From assembly GCF_046098205.1 (NCBI RefSeq), contig NZ_JBJURJ010000007.1, positions 285,982 through 349,981 of the forward strand: a stretch of DNA of 64,000 bases, written 5' to 3'. Both the position numbers and the translations under genes were made by a program. Positions 38,864-48,291 of this stretch are shown in pieces. The notes beneath the pieces were generated by a model. It did no database searches and was not told the origin of the DNA. It saw nothing but the letters and a program-made list of their open reading frames with translations. Each line of letters starts with the position of its first letter. Within the stretch, counting starts at the first letter, position 1. The DNA comes from Paenibacillus_AR mesotrionivorans. Its GTDB lineage: Bacteria; Bacillota; Bacilli; Paenibacillales; NBRC-103111.

Positions 38864-39667
38864 ATGAAGAAGATGCTGGTGGCGGGTTTGTCTTTGGTAT
38901 TGGCTTTTTCCCTGGCGGCTTGCGGCGAGAAGAAGGAAGCAACAGGCGCAAGCGGCGGCAAGAAAATTATGGTGGCCACGGATGCATCCTACGCCCCTAT
39001 GGAGAGCATGGACAAGGATAAGATTGTCGGCTTCGACATTGATTTCCTGGCTGCGGTCATGAAGGAAGCGAAGCTGGAATATGAAGTGAAAAATACCGGC
39101 TGGGATACCATGCTGGAGAGCGTGAAGCAAGGCACCGAGTACCAAATGGGTATTTCCTCCATTTCCATTACAGATGAGCGTAAGGGAAGCTATGATTTTT
39201 CCGTCCCTTATTTTGAATCCACCAATATGATTCTGGTGAAGGAAGGCAGCCCTATCAAGACCGCCCTTGACCTGAAGGACAAGAAGGTTGCCGTACAGGG
39301 CGCCACTACAGCCGATGAGCTGATGACCAAGATTATGGGCAACGGCAACACCAACCTGAAGAAATATGAAAGCAATGTGCTAGCATTTATGGAGCTGGAT
39401 CTGGGCGGCGTGGATGCAGCTGTTGCCGACATTGCCATCGTGCGTGAATATGCCAAGAACAACCCCAAGAAGAAGTTCGTTACCATTCCGGACAAAACCA
39501 ACTTTGGTGCAGAGTTCTATGGTCTGGCGTATCCCAAAGGAAGCGATCTGAAAGCGAAGCTTGATCCGGCCATCAAGACCGTTATCGAAAACGGCACCTA
39601 TGCCAAGATGTATAAGAAGTGGTTTGGCGAGGAGCCCAACGTGAGCGTACTCCTGAACGCGAAGTAA
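38864..39667 (+). CDS. amino acid ABC transporter substrate-binding lipoprotein
   Basis: A 267-residue lipoprotein with signal peptide and lipobox LAAC (Cys at 20). The mature protein is a family 3 solute-binding protein: KIMVATDASYAPMESMDKDK, then VGFDIDFLAAVMKEAKLEYE, YQMGISSISITDERKGSYDF, and a conserved VAVQGATTADELM. This class binds polar amino acids such as glutamine, arginine or cystine outside the membrane. The gene starts a three-gene operon with a permease and an ATPase. GGGAGGA lies 11 bases before the ATG. Confidence 0.9.
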   Translation: MKKMLVAGLSLVLAFSLAACGEKKEATGASGGKKIMVATDASYAPMESMDKDKIVGFDIDFLAAVMKEAKLEYEVKNTGWDTMLESVKQGTEYQMGISSISITDERKGSYDFSVPYFESTNMILVKEGSPIKTALDLKDKKVAVQGATTADELMTKIMGNGNTNLKKYESNVLAFMELDLGGVDAAVADIAIVREYAKNNPKKKFVTIPDKTNFGAEFYGLAYPKGSDLKAKLDPAIKTVIENGTYAKMYKKWFGEEPNVSVLLNAK

Positions 39668-39705
39668 AAGAGGCTATTCTTTCATCTGCGGAAGGGAAGA
39701 GTTAG

Positions 39706-40353
39706 ATGGATTTCCGATTTGACATCATATTTGAATACGGGAGTCTCCTTCTGAAGGGGACAGGGTTTACCATCATTATCTCGCTGGTGTCCATTCTGAT
39801 GGGGTCTGTCGGCGGTCTGGCCATCAGCTTCAGCAAAATGTCCCGGTACTGGTTTCTCAAGTGGCCTTCCCAGGCGTACATCAATTTTTTCCGGGGAACG
39901 CCGTTGTATGTGCAGATCCTGATTGTGCATTTCGGACTTATTCCCCTGCTAACGGGCAGCACCAATCCTTGGGCTTCGGCCATTACGGCCTTGTCCCTGA
40001 ACTCCGCCGCCTATTGTGCGGAGATTTTCCGGGCGGGCATCCAGTCCATCGATAAGGGCCAGCGGGAAGCTGCGTATTCCTTGGGCATGAGCCATTGGGA
40101 AACCATGCGCCACATCATTCTGCCCCAAGCCATTAAACGGATGATCCCCGCCTTCGGCAACGAATTTATCGTGCTGGTGAAGGATTCCTCGCTGGTGGCC
40201 CTGGTGGCGGCGCCGGAGATCATGTACTGGTCCAACGCCATGCGTGGCCAATACATGCGGGTGTGGGAGCCGTATCTGACGGCGGCGGCCATCTATTTCA
40301 TTCTTACCTACAGCTTGAACAAGCTGCTCGTCTACATCGAAAGGAAGGTGTAA
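39706..40353 (+). CDS. amino acid ABC transporter permease
   Basis: A 215-residue membrane protein of the HisM/GlnP class with about five helices. The conserved block FRGTPLYVQILIVHFGLIPL and the EAA-like loop GIQSIDKGQREAAYSLGMSH, followed by ILPQAIKRMIPAFGNEF, contact the ATPase subunit. It forms the channel of the importer encoded with the preceding binding protein and the following ATPase. GGGAAGAG lies upstream of the ATG. Confidence 0.92.
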   Translation: MDFRFDIIFEYGSLLLKGTGFTIIISLVSILMGSVGGLAISFSKMSRYWFLKWPSQAYINFFRGTPLYVQILIVHFGLIPLLTGSTNPWASAITALSLNSAAYCAEIFRAGIQSIDKGQREAAYSLGMSHWETMRHIILPQAIKRMIPAFGNEFIVLVKDSSLVALVAAPEIMYWSNAMRGQYMRVWEPYLTAAAIYFILTYSLNKLLVYIERKV

Positions 40354-40359
40354 CGGCAC

Positions 40360-41094
40360 ATGAGGGATACCATTATTGAAGTGAACCAGCTGGCCAAAGC
40401 CTTCGGAACCAACCGGGTGCTGGAGAATATCAACGTGGAGATTAAAACCCAGGAGGTCGTGGTGGTCATCGGGCCATCCGGCTCCGGCAAATCCACCTTC
40501 CTGCGCTGCCTGAATCTGCTGGAGGAGCCCACCGGGGGCGAAATCCGCATCGAAGGTATTTCCCTGATGGACAAGGAAACGAAGATCACCGAAATCCGCC
40601 AGGAAGTCGGAATGGTGTTCCAGCAGTTCAACCTGTTCCCGCACAAAACGGTGCTGGAGAACATTACGCTGGCTCCCGTCCAAATCCGCAAGTGGCCGTT
40701 GGAGCGGGCCAAGAAGAAGGCTCTGGAGCTGCTGGAGAAGGTAGGCCTGTCGGAAAAAGCGGACGCGTACCCGGCTTCCCTGTCCGGCGGGCAATCCCAG
40801 CGGGTGGCCATAGCCCGTGCTTTGGCCATGGAGCCGAAAGTGATGCTGTTCGACGAACCCACCTCCGCTCTTGACCCGGAGATGGTGGGCGAGGTGCTGG
40901 CGGTCATGAAGGACCTGGCCAAGGAAGGGATGACCATGGTGGTCGTTACCCACGAGATGGGCTTTGCTCGTGAGGTGGGGGACCGGGTCATCTTCATGGA
41001 GCAGGGGCATATTGTGGAGGAGGGATCGCCGGAGCAAATCTTCGGCAGTCCGCAACAGGAACGCACCCAGGAGTTTCTGTCCAAGGTGCTGTAA
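40360..41094 (+). CDS. amino acid ABC transporter ATP-binding protein
   Basis: A 244-residue ATPase of the GlnQ/HisP class. Walker A GPSGSGKST is at about 38-46, the Q-loop is in VGMVFQQFNLFPHKTVLE, the signature is LSGGQSQRVAIARAL, Walker B is VMLFDEPTSALDPE and the switch His is in VVVTHEMGFA. It starts 6 bases after the permease stop, so the three genes are one operon. It powers uptake of a polar amino acid. Confidence 0.95.
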   Translation: MRDTIIEVNQLAKAFGTNRVLENINVEIKTQEVVVVIGPSGSGKSTFLRCLNLLEEPTGGEIRIEGISLMDKETKITEIRQEVGMVFQQFNLFPHKTVLENITLAPVQIRKWPLERAKKKALELLEKVGLSEKADAYPASLSGGQSQRVAIARALAMEPKVMLFDEPTSALDPEMVGEVLAVMKDLAKEGMTMVVVTHEMGFAREVGDRVIFMEQGHIVEEGSPEQIFGSPQQERTQEFLSKVL

Positions 41095-41122
41095 GGCGCC
41101 CGGCGTCCGGGAGCTGTCCTAC

Positions 41123-41238
41123 CGATAGGGCGATCAGCCTAATCGGCAGCAGTTCGCGCTCGATAAGGCGAATCCGCCTCATGGGCAGCTGTTTGCGCTC
41201 GATAAGGCAGATCAGCCTCATGGGCAGCTGCAGCACAA
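41123..41238. repeat. three degenerate tandem copies of a 38-39 base unit
   Basis: Units begin at 41123, 41161 and 41200, each starting CGATA(A)GG and containing the pattern AT(C/G)-N-GCCT-N-AT-GGCAGC. Copies two and three agree best. They lie in the 451-base gap 41095-41545, which has no coding sequence. Confidence 0.6.
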
Positions 41239-41239
41239 A

Positions 41240-41415
41240 CTGCAAAAGTGCAGTTATTTATTTGGCGAATGCCGGTTGTGTGCAGCTATCCTGCAAAAGT
41301 GCAGTTATTTTCCCTCACTGGAGCCCATATGGGCGGTTTGTCCGAAAATAACTGCACTTTTGCATCTGGAAGCCCGGTACACGACTGATCTCCCTAAATT
41401 AGCTGCACTTTTGCA
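41240..41415. repeat. inverted and direct copies of a 20-base motif
   Basis: CTGCAAAAGTGCAGTTATTT occurs at 41240-41259 and 41291-41310. Its inverse occurs at 41346-41364 and, with one insertion, at 41396-41415. The two-direct plus two-inverted layout is the same as in the CTAACGG elements, but the sequence differs. Confidence 0.7.
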
Positions 41416-41451
41416 TTTCGTACATGCATGATCGGACTCAAGAGCATGAAG

Positions 41452-41482
41452 AACCGCCGGGGAATTGATCCGGCGGTTTTTC
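41452..41482 (+). terminator. intrinsic terminator downstream of amino acid importer region
   Basis: AACCGCCGG pairs with CCGGCGGTT across a 9-base loop, followed by TTTTCC on the plus strand. It lies after the repeat region and may end transcription of the importer operon. Confidence 0.6.
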
Positions 41483-41545
41483 CAGTTCGGAGATATTCCA
41501 GCGGGAGTAATACCCTGCGGACGGGCGGACGTTGGACCATTCCCG

Positions 41546-41974
41546 TTACTTCCACGCCACCAGAAGCGCTCCAGCAGCAATCATCACCACGCCGGCAGCA
41601 TTCAGCAGGGACAGCTTCTCGCCCAGGAACAGGACGGAGAGGATTACGGCCATCACCACACTCAGCTTATCCACGGGTCCCACCTGAGATACATTCCCGT
41701 ACTTTAACGCGACAAAGTAGAAAAGCCATGATAATGCTCCGGCCAAGCCGCTTAACAAAATGAAGCTCATGGCTTTTTTGTTGGCGGCGACGGAAGCGAT
41801 TTGCCCCAGCTTACCCTCGTATGCCAGCACCCCCAGCAGAAACAGAGCCATAATCACCGAGCGCATGGCGGTAGCCGTATTGGCATCCACTCCCGCCAGC
41901 CCGATTTTGCCGAATACGGCCACCAGCGCCGCCATAGCGGCAGACAGCAGTGCATAGATCAACCACGAAGCCAT
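41546..41974 (-). CDS. half-size EamA/DMT family transporter
   Basis: A 142-residue membrane protein with five hydrophobic segments (ALLSAAMAALVAVFGKIGLA, MRSVIMALFLLGVLAYEG, AMSFILLSGLAGALSWLFYF, VDKLSVVMAVILSVLFLGEK and AAGVVMIAAGALLVAWK). This is a single EamA repeat, half the usual ten-helix length, so it probably dimerises. The substrate is unknown. AGGAGGAAG lies upstream of the ATG. It diverges from a membrane AraC gene. Confidence 0.85.
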   Translation of the reverse strand: MASWLIYALLSAAMAALVAVFGKIGLAGVDANTATAMRSVIMALFLLGVLAYEGKLGQIASVAANKKAMSFILLSGLAGALSWLFYFVALKYGNVSQVGPVDKLSVVMAVILSVLFLGEKLSLLNAAGVVMIAAGALLVAWK

Positions 41975-42153
41975 TCACATCTTCCTCCTGCTTTTAAGAA
42001 TGTCATAAATAGATATGATATAGTATGTACCCTATAATCCGGCATAGTTCAATCAAAATCTGAATAGCCGCCCATGATTATTGACGGAACCTCCCACATT
42101 CGACTAAGCTGGTGGCGGGTCCCTGTTCGGCACAAGACCCGGGAGGACTTGAG

Positions 42154-44421
42154 ATGAGATTGCTGCGATCCAGATACTACCACAAGCTGATCCTGTTTGC
42201 CGTATGCCTGATCACTCTGCCTGTGGCGGCGGTGGGAGGCTTTTCTTATTACCGGTCATCCGACACGATCCAGGAAAAGGTGAATAGCAGCTCCATGCAG
42301 CTGTTGATGCTCACCCGCCAGCAGGTGGAGCAGTCCCTGGTCACGGCGGATAATGCCCTGACCCAGTTCGCTTCCACCACCATCCTTTCCAAGGTGCTAG
42401 CCCATGATGTGTCCGAGCTGAACCGCAGCGAGAATATCCAGCTGATCAATGAGCTGCGGGAGGGGTTAGGCCGGATCAAAACGTATGATCCCGGCCCCGG
42501 AGATGTGCAATTTTTGCAGCTGCGGTATTCCTGGAGCCTGTCCACGGTTTCCGGGTTTGCGCAATATGGCCCGGAGGAGCGGGAATGGCGGAATATGGCC
42601 GAGATGAACCGGGGACCCCACTGGACCATCGGGGAGAAGACCATCGACTACATTAAGCCGCTGCCCGTCGTTTCTCTCGACCCGGCTGCTGTCGTTATCC
42701 TGAAGATACCGTACGCGGACATTAGCCGGTATTTGATGCCGCGGCAGGATATGGGCATGCCGTTTATTTTTGACCGGGATTTTCACACCGTCTATGACCG
42801 GCTCCCGTTGCCGGAGGAAGAGCTTGCCGGTTTGCCCCGCTTCGCCAGGCTGATCGAGGATACCGGCTTGCCGGAAGGACTGATTCCCGTCCAGGTGGGC
42901 GGCGAAAGCTACAATATTATTTACACCAAATCCGATTATAACGGCTGGACCTATGCCTCCTTTATTTCGCTCCGGGAGATGACCCGGGAAGCGGAGGCTA
43001 TCAAATGGTTTACGGTTGTGGTTTGCAGTATGGTGGCTGCAGCCGGGGTAGCCATTTCCCTGTTGGGCACCAGAAGTATCTATACCCCGGTCAGACGCTT
43101 ATACGATCAGGTTGTTTCGCCTCCTGCCAGGAGCAAACCCGCCAAAGGCAAGGACGAGTTTGAGGAAATCGGCGAGAAGGTCCGGCATGTGCTGTTAAGC
43201 GAAAAACGGTTGACCAGCGAGCTGGAGAACCAGCGGAAGCAGCTGAATGATTTTCTGCTGCTCAAGCTTTTTTTGGGGGAAGCCCAGCCCAAGGAAGTGG
43301 AGGAACGGCTTGAGGCACAGACCGCCAAGTGGTCCGCCATGAATGTCATTGTGGTGCAGATTGACACCTGGGAGGGAACCCGCTACGGGGAGAATGACCG
43401 CAATTTGCTGCTGTTCGCCGCGGGGAATATTGTTGCCGAGCTGGCGGCTCCGGAGTACCGTCTGCTTGCCCCCATCGTGACAGACCAGTCCATAGCGCTT
43501 CTGGTGGGCAGCCCCTGCCCGAAAGAGGAGCACGGGCTGATGCTGGATAACCTGGCCGGGAATATCCAGAAGATGATCAAAACCTATCTGAAGCTGCAAA
43601 CCAGCATCGGCATCAGCCGCATCTTCCATAGTTTGTCCGGGGCCGGCAGGGCCTATAAGGAAGCGCTGGACGCTCTGGACTACCGGATCAAATTGGGAGA
43701 TGAGTCAGTTCTATACATGGAGGACGTGTCGCCCAGCCGGCATGGTGTGCCCGAATATCCGGAAAAATTGAAAAACGAGCTTATCGATGCCATCAAGCTG
43801 TATGAACGGGAGCGGGCGTACGGGCTGCTGCGGCAATTCTCCGGAGAAATCTTCAGCAATCCCCTCTCCCACCGGGAATACCGGATGCTGATGATCGTGC
43901 TGCTTGCGGATTTGCTTAAGATGCTCCGGGAATATGGAGAGCTGCCGCAAGCCCTGTTCGGGGAAGAAAAATCCTTGTTCAACCAGGTTTTTGAGCTGCG
44001 GACGCCTGACGAAATGATCCAGTGGTTTTATGAGCGGCTGATCATCCCGGTCATTGGTGCGCTGGAGGATATGAAGGAGTCCCAGCACCGCAGCATCTCC
44101 AATGAGCTGTTGCGCATGATTCAAGAGGAGTATGACACCGATCTGACCCTGGAGGAGTGTGCAGCCCGCATCCATTACCATCCGGACTATGTCCGGCATG
44201 TTTTCCGCCGCGAGGCCGGGATGCCCTTCGGGGAGTATCTGGCCCTGCACAGGCTGGGTGTGGCCAAGATCTGGCTGACCGAAACCTCCATGAAGATCTC
44301 GGAAATTGCGGAGCGGCTGCAATATACGAATGCGCAGAACTTTATCCGCTATTTCCGCAAAATGGAGGGTATGACCCCCGGACAATACCGAAACGCCCAA
44401 TATGACGCGGACCGCCGGTAA
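42154..44421 (+). CDS. membrane-anchored AraC family regulator with extracellular sensor
   Basis: A protein of 755 residues with membrane helix one near residues 12-33 (ILFAVCLITLPVAAVGGFSY), an extracellular sensor of about 240 residues, helix two (FTVVVCSMVAAAGVAISLLG), a cytoplasmic linker and a C-terminal AraC domain. The AraC motifs are LTLEECAARIHYHPDYVRHV and ISEIAERLQYTNAQNFIRYF, ending in MTPGQYRN. The ATG at 42154 has GGGAGG 8 bases upstream; an earlier start at 42112 is not supported. It directly precedes an LplBCA-type importer on the same strand and probably activates it when it senses the sugar outside. Confidence 0.9.
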   Translation: MRLLRSRYYHKLILFAVCLITLPVAAVGGFSYYRSSDTIQEKVNSSSMQLLMLTRQQVEQSLVTADNALTQFASTTILSKVLAHDVSELNRSENIQLINELREGLGRIKTYDPGPGDVQFLQLRYSWSLSTVSGFAQYGPEEREWRNMAEMNRGPHWTIGEKTIDYIKPLPVVSLDPAAVVILKIPYADISRYLMPRQDMGMPFIFDRDFHTVYDRLPLPEEELAGLPRFARLIEDTGLPEGLIPVQVGGESYNIIYTKSDYNGWTYASFISLREMTREAEAIKWFTVVVCSMVAAAGVAISLLGTRSIYTPVRRLYDQVVSPPARSKPAKGKDEFEEIGEKVRHVLLSEKRLTSELENQRKQLNDFLLLKLFLGEAQPKEVEERLEAQTAKWSAMNVIVVQIDTWEGTRYGENDRNLLLFAAGNIVAELAAPEYRLLAPIVTDQSIALLVGSPCPKEEHGLMLDNLAGNIQKMIKTYLKLQTSIGISRIFHSLSGAGRAYKEALDALDYRIKLGDESVLYMEDVSPSRHGVPEYPEKLKNELIDAIKLYERERAYGLLRQFSGEIFSNPLSHREYRMLMIVLLADLLKMLREYGELPQALFGEEKSLFNQVFELRTPDEMIQWFYERLIIPVIGALEDMKESQHRSISNELLRMIQEEYDTDLTLEECAARIHYHPDYVRHVFRREAGMPFGEYLALHRLGVAKIWLTETSMKISEIAERLQYTNAQNFIRYFRKMEGMTPGQYRNAQYDADRR

Positions 44422-44437
44422 CGGCAGCCGCGTTTTT
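44406..44437 (+). terminator. terminator overlapping the end of the AraC gene
   Basis: CGCGG and CCGCG plus GCCG and CGGC form a bulged hairpin that includes the stop codon and ends in TTTTT. The 217-base gap after it (to 44638) holds GC-rich partial palindromes such as CCGGAGCCGCTCCGG but no clear promoter. Confidence 0.5.
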
Positions 44438-44638
44438 GGCTTTTCCCTCCGGCAGCTTCATGAACCCCGTCCCCGCCGCCGGAGCCGCTCCGGATTATAT
44501 CTCAGCCATCATAGATTATTCCCGGTGCCGGCGGCTGCCCGGAACACAGAGCCGGAGCGGATTATTGCCGGAACCGTCTGCCCAACCGTATGCTGAAGCT
44601 GCTCATGAGACGGCGAAACAGAATTGGAGGCATACGAG

Positions 44639-45613
44639 ATGAAGCAGTCGGACGCTTTGGCGTCATCCGTGGTACAAACCGCGCCTCTCGCCGGCAGGCG
44701 GGAGATGTGGAAGCGCCGCATCCGTCAGGTCAGAATGGATTATTGGCTTTACCTGATGCTGATACCGGGATTATTGTACTTTGTCGTATTCAAATATTTG
44801 CCCATGTGGGGTGTGCTGCTGGCCTTTAAGGATTATCAGCCATTCAGCGGCTTTTGGGGCAGCCCCTGGGTAGGCTTGAAGCATTTCGAACGGTTTTTTA
44901 CGGATCCGTCCTTCTGGATTCTGTTCCGCAATACCTTTATCATTGCGTTTTATAATCTGGTCTTTTATTTCCCGCTGCCCATCATTGTGGCCCTGATGTT
45001 AAACGAGATCAAGAACGAGGTGTTCAAGCGCCTGGCCCAAACCTTCATCTATGTACCGCATTTTTTCTCGTGGGTGGTCATCTCGGGTATTACCTATATC
45101 ATGCTGACCACGGAGGGCGGCATCGTCAATCAGGTGATCGAGTTTTTCGGCGGGGAGAAGATCAACTTCCTGCTCAGTGAAAAATGGTTCCGCACCATCG
45201 TCACCACCCAGGTGATCTGGAAGGAAACCGGCTGGGGCACGATTATTTTTCTGGCGGCCCTGGCGGGAGTGGATCCATCCTTATATGAAGCGGCCCGCAT
45301 GGATGGCGCCAACCGGTTCCGCCAGCTCCTGCACATTACACTGCCAGCGATCCGCAGCACCATTGTGATTCTGCTGATTCTGCGGCTGGGTAATTTCCTC
45401 CAGATCGGGTTTGAGCAGATTTATCTGATGCTGAATGGCATGAACCGGAACGTCGGCGAAATTCTGGATACCTATATTTACACCAACGGCATTCAGCGCG
45501 GTCTGTTCAGCTATACCACAGCCGTCGGTCTGTTCAACTCTCTGGTGGGGCTTGTGCTGATCGTCGTTTCCAACACCCTGGCCAAAAAATTCGGCGAAGA
45601 AGGCGTGTATTAG
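44639..45613 (+). CDS. carbohydrate ABC transporter permease (LplB-like)
   Basis: A 324-residue permease with six membrane helices. The N-terminal MLIPGLLYFVVFKYLPMWGV and the EAA loop YEAARMDGANRFRQLLHITL are typical of LplB/YtcP-type sugar permeases. The ATG at 44639 has GGAGG 8 bases upstream. It pairs with the next permease and the binding lipoprotein. No ATPase is encoded here; such systems normally share an MsmX-like ATPase encoded elsewhere. Confidence 0.92.
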   Translation: MKQSDALASSVVQTAPLAGRREMWKRRIRQVRMDYWLYLMLIPGLLYFVVFKYLPMWGVLLAFKDYQPFSGFWGSPWVGLKHFERFFTDPSFWILFRNTFIIAFYNLVFYFPLPIIVALMLNEIKNEVFKRLAQTFIYVPHFFSWVVISGITYIMLTTEGGIVNQVIEFFGGEKINFLLSEKWFRTIVTTQVIWKETGWGTIIFLAALAGVDPSLYEAARMDGANRFRQLLHITLPAIRSTIVILLILRLGNFLQIGFEQIYLMLNGMNRNVGEILDTYIYTNGIQRGLFSYTTAVGLFNSLVGLVLIVVSNTLAKKFGEEGVY

Positions 45614-45627
45614 AAAGGAGCATGTCC

Positions 45628-46509
45628 ATGACCCGCGAGCATAATGCAGCCGGCAGAATCTTTACCGTACTGATCTATCTGGCCATCGGTTTATTTTCGC
45701 TGGTGACGATTATTCCCTTTATCCATCTGATTGCCGCCTCCCTGACCACAGCGGAGGAGGTTCGGGAGAAAGCGTTCATTCTGTTTCCCACCGTCATTTC
45801 GTGGGATTCCTATGCCTACATTCTAAGCACCAATACCATCCTGCGCAGCATGGGAGTGACCATTCTCATCACACTGGCGGGAACCTTCGTGAATATTGCC
45901 ATGACCACGCTGATGGCCTACCCGCTGGCCCACAAAACGCTGATCGGCCGTGACCGCATCATGCTCTTGGTGCTGTTCACCATGATGTTTAACGGCGGTA
46001 TGATCCCGTCCTTTATTCTGGTCAAACAATTGGGCATGATGAACACATACTGGTCCGTCATTATCCCGGGGGCGATCAACGCATTCAATCTGATTGTGAT
46101 CAAGAACTTTTTTCAGCAGCTTCCGGACGGTTTGGAGGAATCCGCCAAGATGGACGGCGCCAACGATCTGTATATTCTGGCCCGCATCGTCATTCCTCTG
46201 TCCATGCCCGCCATCGCTACCTTCTCCTTGTTTTATGCAGTGGGCCACTGGAACGCATTTTTGAACCCGATTCTGTACCTGAACAATCCGGACATGTGGC
46301 CGGTTCAGGTGCTGATGCGGCAGATTGTGATTCTGTCCCAAGGGGGCGTAGGGGATGCGGCGGACATGGGCCCGGAATTTGTGCTGCCGCCGGAGCAGAC
46401 CCTGAAGTCAGCGGTGATTATCTTCGCCAATCTGCCAATTCTTGTGGTGTACCCCTTCCTGCAAAAGCACTTTGCCAAGGGTGTGCTGCTGGGTTCGGTA
46501 AAGGGCTGA
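45628..46509 (+). CDS. carbohydrate ABC transporter permease (LplC/YtcP-like)
   Basis: A 293-residue MalG-type permease with six helices. Signatures are FNGGMIPSFILVKQLGMMNT, LEESAKMDGANDLYILARIV (EAA loop) and the C-terminal FLQKHFAKGVLLGSVKG typical of this family. The ATG at 45628 has AAAGGAG 7 bases upstream; an ATG at 45622 is too close to that signal. It follows the partner permease by 14 bases. Confidence 0.92.
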   Translation: MTREHNAAGRIFTVLIYLAIGLFSLVTIIPFIHLIAASLTTAEEVREKAFILFPTVISWDSYAYILSTNTILRSMGVTILITLAGTFVNIAMTTLMAYPLAHKTLIGRDRIMLLVLFTMMFNGGMIPSFILVKQLGMMNTYWSVIIPGAINAFNLIVIKNFFQQLPDGLEESAKMDGANDLYILARIVIPLSMPAIATFSLFYAVGHWNAFLNPILYLNNPDMWPVQVLMRQIVILSQGGVGDAADMGPEFVLPPEQTLKSAVIIFANLPILVVYPFLQKHFAKGVLLGSVKG

Positions 46510-46576
46510 CCGCCGTATAATAAACGGCTTTTCACATACAATTCCTATTTTGACTATAAAGGGAGAGGTTATCAGG

Positions 46577-48136
46577 ATGAGAACATGGATGAAAATGATA
46601 CCTGTAATCGGCATTGCGGCAATGTCTGCGGGAATAATGGCCGGATGCGGCAAGGATGAGGAATCGGGCGGCAATTCGTCCGGCAGTCCCTCCGAAGCTG
46701 CTTCTGTGCAAGCTTCAGCACCGGCCAAAGGTCCGGTCGCCATCTCCATGATGATGCCGTATTACTCCACGGAGGCGCCCAAGAATAATCCCATCATCCG
46801 GAAGCTGGAGGAAATGACCAACACCAAGCTGAACATCACATGGGTACCGGATGCGGCGTATAAGGATAAGCTGTCCGTCAGTCTCGCCTCCGGCGACCTG
46901 CCGCAGGTCACGGTCATTTCCCACTTGGACGGAGGCACATATGCCCCGGCTGTGGTAAGCGGTGTCCACTCGGGAGCCTTCTGGGAAATCGGGCCGATGC
47001 TGAAGGATTTCCCCAACTTGAGCACCAAGCTCAACAAGGATGTTCTGCGCAATGCCTCCCATGACGGCAAAAACTACGCCTTGTACCGTCCCCGTGTATT
47101 GGCCCGCGGGGGAATTATCTACCGGAAGGATTGGCTGGAGAACCTGGGGCTGAAGGAGCCCAAAACCCTGGATGAGCTGTATGAGGTTATCAAGGCCTTT
47201 ACGTTGAACGATCCGGATAAAAACGGCAAAAACGACACCTACGGTCTGGTGTCCCGCAAGGGTTTTGCAGATCTCCACATGCTGGCGGGCTTCTTCGGAG
47301 CAGGTAATGATTATGAGGAGCGGGACGGCAAGCTGATTCCCAGCTTTATTACTGATGAGCACTTGAACGCTCTGAAATTCTTCAAAAAGCTGTATGACGA
47401 GAAGCTGGTGAATGCGGACTTCGCCGTGACGGAGGGAAGCCAGTCCAAGGCTCTTCTGGAGGGGGGAAAAGCGGGGGTTATGATTTCCACCGCGCTGGAT
47501 GATGCGCCTCTTAATGATGCCGCCATCAAAAAAATCAACCCCAAAGGGGAGTTTGACGTAGTATCCCGGATTCAGGGTCCCAAGGGTGAACGGATCATGG
47601 CGTCCCCCGGCTACAATGGGATTTTCATGTTCCCCAAAAGCTCGGTGAAGACAGAAAGCCAAATGAGAGACATTCTGGGCTTCTTCGATAAAATGTTCGA
47701 GAAGGATGCCGCCAATTTGCTGGCATGGGGGATCGAAGGAACACATTATCACTTGGAGAACGGGCTGGTAGCCGGCACGGAGCAGGAGCTGGCTTTGCGG
47801 ACAACCGACAGAATGCCCATTCCGCAGCTTTCTGTTGTCAGTGACGAGGTACCTACCCTGAAGGCCAAGGAAACGCCATTGGCAGGCAAGGTCAAGCAGA
47901 TGTTCGCCGACAATATTTCCATCGCCGTGTCCAATCCGGCCCTGTCCATCCAATCCCAGACCTTGACCGAGAAGAGCGGCGAGTTGGACAAGATCAAGAA
48001 CGATGCCCGGTTGAAGTATATATTAGGGGAAATCGATGATGCCGGATGGAAGAAGGAGATTGACAAGTGGATGAAGGCCGGCGGTGAAAAAGGCATGGTG
48101 GAGCTGAACGCGGAGTATGCCAAGCTGACTAAATAG
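46577..48136 (+). CDS. carbohydrate-binding lipoprotein (LplA/YtcQ-like)
   Basis: A 519-residue lipoprotein with a signal peptide and lipobox IMAGC. The mature part follows the family 1 solute-binding fold, with KGPVAISMMMPYYSTEAPKN, a DPDKNGKNDTYGLVSRKGF calcium-like loop and AWGIEGTHYHLENG (shown in part), the last highly typical of the LplA group. GGGAGAGG precedes the ATG at 46577 by 8 bases. It delivers an oligosaccharide or uronide to the two permeases encoded upstream. Confidence 0.92.
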   Translation: MRTWMKMIPVIGIAAMSAGIMAGCGKDEESGGNSSGSPSEAASVQASAPAKGPVAISMMMPYYSTEAPKNNPIIRKLEEMTNTKLNITWVPDAAYKDKLSVSLASGDLPQVTVISHLDGGTYAPAVVSGVHSGAFWEIGPMLKDFPNLSTKLNKDVLRNASHDGKNYALYRPRVLARGGIIYRKDWLENLGLKEPKTLDELYEVIKAFTLNDPDKNGKNDTYGLVSRKGFADLHMLAGFFGAGNDYEERDGKLIPSFITDEHLNALKFFKKLYDEKLVNADFAVTEGSQSKALLEGGKAGVMISTALDDAPLNDAAIKKINPKGEFDVVSRIQGPKGERIMASPGYNGIFMFPKSSVKTESQMRDILGFFDKMFEKDAANLLAWGIEGTHYHLENGLVAGTEQELALRTTDRMPIPQLSVVSDEVPTLKAKETPLAGKVKQMFADNISIAVSNPALSIQSQTLTEKSGELDKIKNDARLKYILGEIDDAGWKKEIDKWMKAGGEKGMVELNAEYAKLTK

Positions 48137-48199
48137 CAGCATTCCCCGGTGGATTGACAGCCAGATGATTCCTGGACCCTCTGATATATTCCGCCACGC

Positions 48200-48234
48200 A
48201 AAATCCCGGTGCCTGGGCAGGCGCCGGGATTTTT
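48200..48234. terminator. bidirectional terminator between convergent operons
   Basis: AAAATCCCGG pairs with CCGGGATTTT across a 14-base loop; both flanks supply A or T runs. It serves the LplA gene on the plus strand and the P-II gene on the minus strand. A second hairpin lies just after it. Confidence 0.85.
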
Positions 48235-48291
48235 GTTTGCCGGGGGAGCTGCACCTCCCGCCGGGTTATGTAGATAATAGCCTGTCAGAGC

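Noticed and set aside
41123..41238. CRISPR or clustered short repeats
   Set aside because: The three 39-base units are contiguous and degenerate, with no spacers.
42060..42150. T-box or other riboswitch upstream of the membrane AraC gene
   Set aside because: Only a simple GGGTC/GACCC pairing is visible; no conserved riboswitch core was recognised.
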